Origin: Pelecanus crispus
Lineage: Eukaryota; Chordata; Aves; Pelecaniformes; Pelecanidae
Direction: 5' to 3'
DNA: 64,000 nucleotides
NCBI RefSeq assembly: GCF_030463565.1
Contig: NC_134676.1
Span: 26,702,728-26,766,727 of the forward strand
Both the position numbers and the translations under genes were made by a program. The notes below the pieces were generated by a model, which worked only from the letters and a program-made list of their open reading frames with translations, was not told where the DNA came from and did not search any database. Below, piece by piece: positions 37,501 through 49,500 of this stretch; the stretch's first letter is position 1; each line of letters starts with the position of its first letter.

Positions 37501-40500
37501 CTGTATGATTCACCTGTACCATTTCCATATTTTGTAAGTACACAAGGTATAGTAGATTCTGGAAACATAATGTTTGCATCACTGCTCTAAATCAGTGAGA
37601 TGGCAATACAACAAGCTTCAAAGTTTAGCTGAAGGACTCTTGATTTGCAGGAGTACCTTTTGAAAACCAATCACTTCAAAGAAATTAATAATACCAATGC
37701 AAACTTTTAATGAGACAAGTCCAGTAATAAAGACATTTCCTCCTGCCTGAATTTAGTTTTCCAAAACTTACACAGTATCTTATGTACTTATTTCCAAACA
37801 CAGGCAATGAGAACCAGACCAAAACTTCTGTATGTGTATGCATATGCCTTATGAACAGGTGTAAATTTTAATTTAACAGTACTTATGCTAGATCCAGCTC
37901 TTCACATGGTAAAGAATCTGTTCTCATTTCATTCCCACAGGCTTTACTAGACTTTTAGGAAAAGGATTATCTTTTAGATTATGTCTTAATTAAAATGCGT
38001 AAAGCACCTGACATCAGTCTTCTGATGCTTTCAAGTTGTGCTGTCAGCAGAAGCTCTTCACATTTCAAGATCTCAAACTGCACTTCATATAATTGAAGCT
38101 GCAGATCATAATAATCAGCTTCTAACTGGTCCAAATGGGCTATGGCTTCTGTACCACCTTTCAGGCTCTGCATCTAAATGGAAAGAAAAAAAAGAGGAAA
38201 AAAAATACCCTCACATGAATCCAGGACAATGAAAATAAAACCACAGACTTTACAATTACAGCTTGATGCAGTCTGGTACACTAAATGTAACATGTTAAAA
38301 TTGAACACATCAAGAGGAGAAGATAGGTTTTTATCAGCCACACACTTTCAGACATCTTTAATATCTGACATTTTTTCTATGTGGCAATAAAAAAAGCCAT
38401 GGCATTGGATTACTCTTTGTGACTGTCAAAGTGACAAGTCACATAGTGCAAAACATCCCTACCACTCTCTTACTCTACTACTTGACTTCTCTGAAGATAC
38501 ATAATGAAATTAGTATGTATTATCTTCAGTCCAAAAAGTCTAAAATTTCTTTTGCTAATGGCACCTAGAAAACTACAGTTAAAACTGCCATTAAAGCTGA
38601 ACTGAGGGAAAAAAGTAAAAGGTGGTGGAAACAGGAATAATTACATGCACCGATCCTCTTGTAATGACAACTTAACTGAGGAGTTTCATTGTTTCTGGAG
38701 TATTTCACAGGAAAAAAAAAGATCTAGATTAAAATATTTATATACATTTTAGTGCTTATTTGTGTCATGTTTGACATAGAAAAGTGACACAAGACACAAA
38801 CAAACTTAACTCAAACCATCCTCTTTCATTCAGCCAAACAAGATTTAACTGCTCAATACCGTTCGTCATTCAGACCATACTTAAGAAATAACAGCAAGCC
38901 AAGGGAATCTTATGTGCTGTCTCACTTTGGAGAGAATTCAAAGCCATGCAGCTCTACAACCTGCATGCAGAAGAATTGGGGCCACATCCAAGTTCTCTAC
39001 CTGCTCAAAAAAAATGCCTCTCTGATAGTTTCTCCCAGATAATGGATGAAAGTAATTCTAAATTTTACTGAAGATTTGTGATCTATCTACCTTACACTTC
39101 TGATGAAACGTGGTCCAGTTTCTGTATTACAGACATTCAATCATTAAAAAGGGATGTCCACCAAGCAAAAATACAGGATCTAGCAAACTACACATTTTAA
39201 AAAAAATTTGCTAGTATGTTTTTACAATATGGTGGTTTCATCAAGGTGTAAAACTGTATTAATAATTGTAGTATGTAATTAATAGCCAGAAATGGGTTTC
39301 CTCGGTTTTATTTATCACATGTTTAACTATAACTATAATAAAAGAGAAAGATATCTGCACTGAATTAAACCAAAGATCCATCTTACTCAATACCCTGTTT
39401 TGGACAAAGGTTAACCGCAAATATCCAGGAAGAAGATGCAGAGTAGGCAGTGCAGTGATACCTCCCTAAAATGTTTCACCAGTCTCTAGCATAGCTTGCA
39501 GCACAGATTAAGCCACAGTGCTGCCTTTTATACAAAATACTTACCGGATTTGACTTCATAAATTTGTCCTATCTCTTTTTTTATAGCAGGTATCTTTTAG
39601 CACCTGCATCATTATGCATTGATAGGGATTTCGCAGCTCAATTAAACACTAAGGAAACAGTTCTGCATGTTACGCTTCTTTCCATATAAGATTGATGGAC
39701 AGAAGACCTGTGAATCAATTCTTGTAACATCTGTTTTAAAAATTTCTTCTACTTTATTGTATACTTACTGAATGCATTTGTTGTATATCAACTATTAGCC
39801 TGACAGGCTCAATAAGTCCTTAAGTGAATATTATAAATCTTACAATCACTAATGTAAAATTTATGTGTTTCACTGCAGTGTGACTGTATTGGGTGTGTGT
39901 GGCAAGGTTTTGGTGGGGGGAGTACAGGGGCGGCTTCAGTGAGAAGCCGCTAGAAGCTTCCCCCATATCTGACAGAGCCAATGCCAGCCAGCTCCTAGAC
40001 AGACTCACTGATGGCCAAGGCCGAGCCCATCAGCAACGGTGGTAGCACCTCTGGGATAACGCATTTAAGAAGGGGAATAAAACTGCTGCACAACAGCAGC
40101 TGGGAGAGTGGAGTAAGAATATGTGAGAGGAACAAGTCTGAAGACACCAAGGTCAGTGATGAAGGAGGGGGAGGAGGTGCTCCAGGCACCGGAGCAGACG
40201 TTCCCCTGCAGCCCGTGGTGCAGACCATGGTGAGGCAGGCTGTGCCCCTGCAGCCCACAGAGGCCCACAGTGGAGCAGATATCCACCTGCAGCCCGGGGA
40301 GGACCCCACGCTGGAGCAGGGGGATGTGCCCGAAGGAGGCTGTGACCCCATGGGGAGCCCGTGCTGGAACAGGCTCCTGGCAGGACCTGTGGACTGCATG
40401 GAGAGGAGCCCACGCTGGAGCAGGTTTGCTGGCAGGACTTGTGACCCTGTAGGGGACCCACGCTGGAGCAGTCTGCTCCTGAAGGACTGCACCCCATGGA

Positions 40501-43500
40501 AGGGACCCATGCTGGAGCAGTTCATGAAGGACTGTCTCCCGTGGGAGGGACCCCACGCTGGAGTAGGGGAAGAGTGTATGAAGAGTCCTCCCCCTGAGGA
40601 GAAAGGAGCGGCAGAGACAACGTGTGATGAACTGACCGCAACCCCCATTCCCCGTCCCCCTGCACCTCTGCAGGGGAGGAGGTAGAGAAATTGGTAGTGA
40701 AGTTGAGCCTGGGAAGAAGCAAGGGGTGGGAGGAAGGCGTTTTAAAATTTAGTGTTTATTTCTCATTACCCTACTTTTATTTGATTGGCGATAAATTAAA
40801 CTAATTTCCCAAAGTTGAGTCTGTTTTGCCCATGATGATAACGGGTGAGTGAACTCCCTGTCCTTATCTCAACGCACGAGCCTTTCACTATATTTTCTCA
40901 CCCCTGTCCAACTGAGGAAGGGGAGTGGTAATAGTGGCTTTGGTGGGCACCTGACATCCAGCCAGGGTCAGCCCACCACAGTGACACCAACATGTCTTGT
41001 TATGCCATTCTATTACTCTGCTTCCATATTAAATTTCTAATTGTGACTAGAACACTAAATGACATAATGATGCCATATTTGGAGTGAATTAGAAGCTAGT
41101 TTTCAAGACAAAGCACTGACTCTCTTGAACCTTCTGCTTTTTCCATATAAGAGGGATAATATTCATTGGTCAGGCAGGGTATCCTGGGTTTTGGCATTTT
41201 CAAAGGATTTTATTATTGTAAAAAAATATACCACAGCAACAAAACGTGGTGGGTTGTTCATTTGTTTTTTTGGGTTTTTTTGCTTCCCCCCGCCCCCCAA
41301 TTAAGGCATTATCATTCAAACTTCTACCACAACCAAGAACTTTTGCTTTGTCAGCGAACTGTAAAATTCACTCAAACTTATACATTTTTCTTTAAAAAAA
41401 TGTCTTCCCAAATTTAAGTCCACAGACTGTGCATAAAGACTGCAGACACATAAATGGGCCATCTTCCAAAGTATCAGCTAATCAGGTTATAGTAGCTCAG
41501 TATTTCATTCAGCTGCAGTGGTGTCTGCCTGACAAAGGACCTGTCTGACAACTGAATCTTAGCCCTACAAGCACACATTACAGATGTTGCCAGCTACCTG
41601 GTGTGTTTTAGGGGTACACCACCACTATATTCAGTTTTCAGGTGCAACAGCAATGGGAAATTAATATTGTCATATGGTTCTCAGGCAGATATCCTAGCTA
41701 CATAATAGCCCCTCATGAAAAAGAAAAATGGGGACCTTTAGTTTCAACCGTTTATGTTAAAACTTTACATGAGATACTATATATGTGTGATAATTCAAAA
41801 CAGTATCATCACTCTTAGAAAAATGTCAGCATTTTTTGTTAAAAATTTAAGAGTGGTTCAATTCTTAATGTTACAAGTTGTTATCTAATCTGTACTAGTA
41901 ATTTGCTGCATCCTTGGTAGGTCTCAGGCTGATCAACACAGTGAAAGAAACACAAAGAACTTTAATGTGAGAATGTTAGAGGAAAGAAACATTTTGCAGT
42001 TGGACAAAGAACTGGAACTGAGGAGATCCGAGTTCAATTTCCTGCTATGCCACAACTTCCTGCATTAACTCAAGCAATTAACTTAATCTCTCTGGCCCTA
42101 ATTCAAGTAACAGCATTAACGGTCTTTGTTGTCTCATTCATACTAAGTGAAGAACTTAAGCAAGAACTTAGGTTTCTCAATAGTTCTAGGGCAGAAATGT
42201 ATCATCTGTAAACCCACACATTGGTAATAAAAATATAATGGGTTAAACCAGAAAGTCTCTGACAAGAACTATGAATACATATATTTAAATGGATAGATGA
42301 CAAAATTAATAGAGAAATAGCCAAACATGGAATACAGAAATGAGGGCCATCAAATCCAGCTTTCCACCACCACGGAATACTTTCAGACAGATCTAAAATT
42401 AACTGCTTTCATAAACTGAGTTCTTAAATTAATTGCCATGTTGTTATTATTGTTCTTATTCTGCTTTTGTAAAAACAAAAACAAACCAAAAAGCTCACAA
42501 ACCTCTGTGTTTGTTACCCCCATTGGAAGTCTGTTCCAGATACTTCCTCCTAACTGCCAGAAAACTTCCATATTTCAAATGTATTCACAATCAGATAATG
42601 ACACTTACTCTTGCATGAGTACTGAACAGCAACACACACTGCTCTTGACTAATATTTATACCCATTAGTATTCTTCACAGAATCACAGAATAGTTTGTGT
42701 TGGAAGGGACCTTTAAAGGTCATCTAGTCCAGCCTCCTGCAATGAGCAGGGACATCTTCAACTAGATCATTCTAGTAATGTTATTTCAAAAGAACTTATG
42801 TGGGGTTTGATAACTATTAAGTCCAAAGTAGGTTATTGTTGTTAATGAGTAATTTTCTAATAATGTCTCACTGCATTATTAAAAGCCTAACTATGACTCC
42901 AAGTTTTGTCTATAGAATGCAGCCCATTACTTCACCTGGTGTGCTTAAAGCTTTCTGCTTTTTAATTTCCATAAACAGGATGACCACCTAAAATAGTTTT
43001 TATTTCCAAGTCTTTTTGAACTTTTGACTGAACTGGAGAATATTACACAAATATTTAATGTAAGATTAAGGAATAGTCATTTTTACAACCAATTTTAGTT
43101 TGCCAGTTTGAACACTGAACGTGAAGAAAGAAAAAGCATTCCTAATCTGTTATTAAAATAGTTCAAATATATTAAAATAAATCTTCAAAGATTTCCCAAT
43201 TTTAGCTTCCTTCTTAGCCTTTCTAAAAAGCTGCCACAGAAAGAAAAAGTTTAAAAAAGATACAATAAAAGCTACCAGGGTGAAACATACTTTTCTGAAA
43301 AATATTATGTTGCATCTGTACCAAAATCACTGTCCATTTCTTACAGAGAATATTAATTTTCCAGAAATAGCTATTCATGCCTCCTCGAATAGAATCCTTA
43401 ATAAAATTTATATTTTTGCTTATGCGTCCAACTCAGGCAAAAGTAAAATGAGAGTCGTGAAATGCAAGATATGTTTAAATACTCAAAGTCACTGGAAGCA

Positions 43501-46500
43501 AATACATCTTTGATTCAGGCTCAATGTATAGGAAAGGAAAGTACTCTTAGAATTATGAAACTATGAAAAACATTCTTAAAAAAACCAAGCAGTACTTTGT
43601 TGGAATATGATTTTGTTTATGAAAATATCACAGAACATTTATCATGCAGATTAAAAATTGTTTTTGAAGTGTATCTTTAGAACTGAACTGTACGCTTCTA
43701 AAAGGAAAAAAGAGATGACTAGTTACTGAATCCTATACATGCAAGATGGGACTTGTTGGAATTTAAGTCTCCAGTCACTCACTTCCATTTGTCCAAACTA
43801 TTTTACATACTTGGAGAATTACAAAGGATTCTCACTCTGATTTAATGTTTCTGTTTACTGTCATGAGGACAAGACTTGGCACCCAGTCCATGAAAGCAGA
43901 CTCTGGTCTACCTCAAAAGGAAAGTTTTCGTCATTCCCCTCAAACAAAATTCAGGACAACAGATGGAACTTAAGATGTACAAATCAGGAAAATAAAAAAG
44001 CACAATATGTAATTTGTGTAGAGTTATTCTTTCAAATTTTTTTTAAATACAGATAATCATAGGACTAACATTTTCAGCCAGCAAATAAAAAAAAAAAAGT
44101 ATAACTAACCTAATCACCTAACCAGGTGATTTTCATATCATGATAACTTGGAAAATGTAGTAGCTTTCTAGGTATTTACAGTGTCAACACATTTTAGGAA
44201 ACAAAAAAGGACTCAGTTAATACTAAATGAGAGCTACAGAAAAAAGGACATTTTCACTGCCCCTCTTAAAAAAGAGTCAGCAGGGTTGGTTTATATTTGA
44301 CGAAAAGGGAATTAAGTGCAAGAGAAACGAGTATATTATTTCCCATGTGTCTCCTTTTCCGACTCAGTGAGAGCAAATTTATACACCTAAGCACAGCAGG
44401 AAGGTCTGCACTTCTTAAGCTTAAAGGAGAAAATGTACCATGTTTTCACTTTTTGTTGTTGTTTTGGTTTTTTTTTTACTGTCATCTTTCCAAATGCACC
44501 AGCTAACATAACCACCAAGTATTTTCTTTATGATAAGATGGCAACCCTTCTTCTCCCATATGGGATTGCTAGTTACAGTTGTCACATCCAACTTTGCATA
44601 CTTAGGGCTATTACATTCTGAAAGCAAAAAAAGATGTTTCAGAACAGAAGTTAGTCCTTATATCTGCCCATCACCATGTTTTGACCCAGAACTCTCTATA
44701 CCTTTTAATACAACATCCCAAAGCACCACGTCCATGTACGCCCATCAGACGTTCCTCGTTTCTCTGTCCCCAAAAGCCCCAACCTCTCAGTTCAGAGCCC
44801 TTCTCACCCCAGTATACTGCAATGAACCTCTCCTTTTCCCATGCAGCCCCTAATGATTTGGCACATTAAACCAATCAATCAGTCATTTACCAGACTGAGA
44901 TCTCGTTCAACAAAAATTCACACAAGGTCTCCACTGGGAGAAAAATAAGATGTGCTATGGAAAAGACAATGCATGGCTGCCCTAAATATGTGAACATATT
45001 AAATATAGTATTTCCAGTTAGTACTGCTGGATTCTCTCATTAACTCTTAGCTAAGGATGCCAGCAGCATGATAAACTCAAGATTGCAGACAACTCTTGGC
45101 TTCCTAAATACAAAGAGCATTGGAATGGAGCAAACTTTTTATTTTTGTGCTCTGGGTCTTGCAGGTACTCTCTCCTCGCAGATCAAGCTGTCTTCTACAG
45201 AAGCTCCTAAAATAGGCACATAGTCTATCAGGCTTACAAACTTACCAATCTATACAGTGCTAAAGGCGTGAGTTCTCTGGATAACCTTTTCATAACAGAG
45301 CCACCAGTTGAGTGAAATTTTGCTGAAACATTTGAAAAGTGCTCTAAAAACAAGCAACTGATCAGACAGAATGTAAACTGGCATTAGTATGACTGAAAGG
45401 TCTTAGCACTGAATATCCATGAGAGCAAATTTTAAAAGAGTATTTGTAGCATTTTTGCTTTTGAGGAGGTGTCACAAAACCAAATAAATGTATTTTTTTT
45501 CTGCTAAATTTAACGCATGCACTCTTTCCTCAGGAAAGCTGTAGCTAGCACAACACCCTCTGGAAGACTGCCTTAATAATTAAGATAAGCAGAGACAAAG
45601 AGTGCAGCACAACAGGCTAGTCATCTGTGTATTTACTGATGTTCAGACACCTTCCATCTGGAATGTCAGAACTATTCCAAGAGGTGGTCATGCCTCTGCA
45701 AGCTAAAGTGTGGAGATTACATAGCAGCAGATTCCTGTCCTACCCCTTCTCTTCATTTTACTCATCTCAGTGGATAAATGCAAACATTTAACAGTAAAAA
45801 TTCTCCTCCTGGTTGACTAACCAGGAAAAGGTGAACAGAAGACTTAAATAAGTGGTGCAAAAACCACCACACCTACATTGTAACTCCATTTGTCTAAGGT
45901 GGTAAAGTGTAGTAAAAGTTAAAATAGAAAATTTTATTATTAAAAGCAGAAAAATAATAAATTTCAAGTCAGATTTTTTTTGTTTTGGTTTTTTTTTTTT
46001 TTCTTTTTTTTTTTTAAGTACATCAACACTCTTCAAGATTTGTTTTTTTCCTGTATGTTTTATTTTTCTATTTACTGGTATGACAAATTACCTCCTCTTT
46101 CAGTGCATGTTTCTTCTGCTCCAAACAGATTTCTTTAGCGCGCATCAACTGCAGTGTCTCCTTAGAAACTGCATACTGAAGCTTCTCCATGCGTTCCACT
46201 GCTGCTGCCCATGCTGCCTTACCAAATTTTTTCTGGTCTGCTCGCATTCGATCGTACACAGCTACACAGGGGAAGAAAAGGCAGACAGCTTACCAGTCTA
46301 TTCTTCAGATCACTAGTGATTCTACTGCAGAGACAATACACACATTTGCATCCAAAAGCATACAAAGTTCTCTTAGCAGGGAGCAGTTATTCCACAGAGT
46401 ACTAACCTTCAAATCCAGAATATAAGTACTCTTATGATTCATGTAAATAGGCAATTAGCTATCTGTTGATCAATCTTATCATTATAATTCCAATTTCTGT

Positions 46501-49500
46501 TATCCACAGAGGGACCATTCATTCTGAATACACAGTACCTGAACATTTGAACCACTGGTTCAGAATTCTTGACTTAAAAAAAAAATCTAATTAATGCTAT
46601 CATGTAGTTTTAAACTGCATCCCAAATTTTCCCCACTTCTGAAAGCCCCAATTATCAGCTACTGAAGTCTCCAGTTTCCCTTGATAACTTCTATAGTACA
46701 GTCATAAATTTAAACAAATCTGCAGAGTGAAAAAAATTCACAATTTAAAACAAAAATTTCAGCTTGACCTCAAGTGCAATTATGTAAGAATACTGAATTA
46801 AATTTAAATAACATCTATCTTTTAACTCAAAATGGAGGTTGCTTCACAAAATTAATTCAAATTAACTCAACAAATTATAATCTGATCTTACTATGCAGGG
46901 ATGAACGAGACTCTTTTCAGGAAGACTTCACAGTAGTAGGAGTCCCTTGCCTGATTGAGATTTTCTATTCTTGAGCCTCAGACAACATCTAGGCTAACAT
47001 ATATGAGATTTTCACCATTTTAATATATAAAACGATCACATGATACGGTACACTTAGCTTTGCAAAGCAAAAGCCCTGAAATTCACACAATCAAAAGTAT
47101 AGCATTCAGTCCACAGCTGCTAGAAAATATTACATGCTGTTGTTAGGTAATAAAAAATACCTTTATATTCTCATGTGTTTTTCCTCTGCCATCTGTTAGT
47201 ATTTTGGTATGTAAGACCACCCTATGATCAGCAGGAAGGCAAAAAAACCCAAAACATAAATAAGGCAAGCAACCTATATGCCAAAGATCTATGGTTGTAA
47301 ATGGTCTCCAGGCATTTCATTTCCCAGTGATTTTCCCCACAATCCTGACTGCTGTACATGAAAAAGCATGTGAACAAGACAAATAGTAAATAACTATAAA
47401 TATATGTTTCTTTATCAGCTAATGGGGTATTTTATTTGCTACCTTTGTCATACTAGAAAAGGAACCAAACTCATTAAAATACATTTAGAATTTGCTCTAA
47501 TTAAATTCATTCCAACATGCTTGAACTGGTTTAGTCACTTTTTCAAAATAGGGTGGAGTTTCATGTCACACTTAACTTGGATTGTCACTGAAAGGAATAA
47601 TTTTGCACTGACTGCTTCTCTTGAACCAGATCTAGCAGTTATGCAGGGAGATGACTGGAAACCTACCCATCAAAAAAGATTTTGTCCCAGTGGTACAGCT
47701 CATTTATCTGGTTGCACAATCACTATCACCAAGGCAAAGAAAGAAACAGGAACCCGCAGTCGGGCAGGGAAGACAGTGGGACAAACTCTGTCAGTGGTAG
47801 CCCACAGTCAAACTAAGAGTGACATGAAACCACATCCTCATGTATCTGCCCTAATAAATTGATTATTTAAGTTAAAATGGTACAAGGATGAGAGCGCAGA
47901 TGTACATGGCAAGTCATATGACCTGGTTTTACTGCACCACCTCTTTAGTAAAATTGCCGCATTCTTCAAGCATAGAAATGCCAAGGTTACATCCACAAAG
48001 ACTGTCTGCTTTCAACAGCAAAGCTGCTTTCACTAGGTTGTTAAACTGAACTGTTGCTTAATATTTAGAGCTATGAAAAACATTACTGAAAGGCAGGGGA
48101 GACAGGAAAAGGAAATGAATTGAAAGGTAATAAACACTTACTATGGTGGTCTGCCATATCCAGTACAGAAGACAGAATCCACCAGGGACTCTATGCTCCC
48201 TAAATCCTTTGCAAATGTACAGTGCAGCTAATACAACCACATTGAGAAAGTAGTTGTGAAACGTTTATCTAAAATTTCTATTCTGCTCACTTATGATGTT
48301 CTGAAAAGTCTTATTGGTGAAAGATTACAATAGACACATGCCGTGGTTTAGCCCCAGCCAGCAACTAAGCACCACGCAGCCGCTCGCTCACTCCCCCTAC
48401 CCCGATGGGATGGGGGAGAGAATTGGAGGAGTAAGAGTGAGAAAAACTCCTGGGTTGAGATAAGAACAGTTTAATAATTGAAATAAAGTAAAATAGTAAT
48501 GATAATAATAAGATCATAATAACAACAATATAATTATTATTATTATTATGATAACAATAATGATAACAATAATATACAAAGCAAGTGATGCACAATGCAA
48601 CTGCTCACCACCCACCGACCGACACCCAGACAGTTCCCGAGCAGCAATTGCTGCCCCCTCGGCCAACCCCCCCCAGTTTATATACTAAGCATGACGTCAT
48701 GTGGTATGGAATAGCCCTTTGGTCAGTTTGGATCAACTATTCTGGCTGTGCCCCCTCCCAGTTTCTTGTGCGCCTGGCAGAGCATGGAAAGCTGAAAAGT
48801 CCTTGACTAGCATAAGCAGTACTTAGCAACAACTAAAAAAATCAGCACGTTATCAGCATTCTTCTCCTACTAAATCCAAAACACAGCACTATGCCTGCTA
48901 CTAGGAAGAAAATTAACTCTATCCTAGACGAAACCAGGACAACACAAAGCAAAAAACAAATGGGAACGACAGCTGCATTTTTCTCATGGAGGACTGATGA
49001 AAAAACTAAACAAATCACAGTACAATACAGAACAGGGTAAACATTAAATAAATTTTTAAAGATCTTTTATCTGAGGGATAGTATAGTAGAAAATAACTAC
49101 CTTTCTGTGTTTTAGCTGTTATTTCAAAGTATTTAACTGTAAGATCTTGAATAGAAAGCACAGCCATGTGGGCTTTTCTCTGCCAATCAGCATCTTCTTT
49201 TTGCAGACTCTCAATTCTTCTGGGGCCTAGGTAGTCATTCTCTATCGAGATCTGAAAATAAATCAGTCCATAATTAACACCACAATTAATTGTTGCTATT
49301 TTGCCAACAGCAACCCGTTTCAGGGTGGCTAAGAAAGAATGAAAAACAAAAAGGAGAGAAAGTTACCAGTAAATCACCATGGCTTCTATTCTAACATTTT
49401 CTCAAACTCACTTTTTGGTCTGGAAGTTCCTTATTTGGACTCAAAGTTCTGGAGAAAGTGTGGTCTAACAGAAAAACTTCTGTTCTCACAACCAGATCAC

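Larger units (their letters stand above)
38174..46091 (-). other. JMY: JMY intron, about 7.9 kb
   Basis: Holds an old CR1-like fragment (about 39355-39650), the antisense solo LTR at 39885-40980 and a CR1 tail at 42676-42775. Otherwise it is AT-rich unique DNA with poly(T) tracts near 45972-46017. Confidence 0.88.

Noticed and set aside
39885..40980. Complete endogenous retrovirus
   Set aside because: Only one LTR with matching 5-bp flanks; no gag, pol or env sequence anywhere in the window.
47404..47862. 152-codon plus frame in a JMY intron
   Set aside because: No domain, no splice or promoter context, antisense to JMY; best explained as chance.
48585..48806. 73-codon plus frame, with a near-identical one at 62333-62560
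   Set aside because: Both are inside solo LTR copies; the similarity reflects the repeat family, and they lie on the strand opposite to the LTR promoter.
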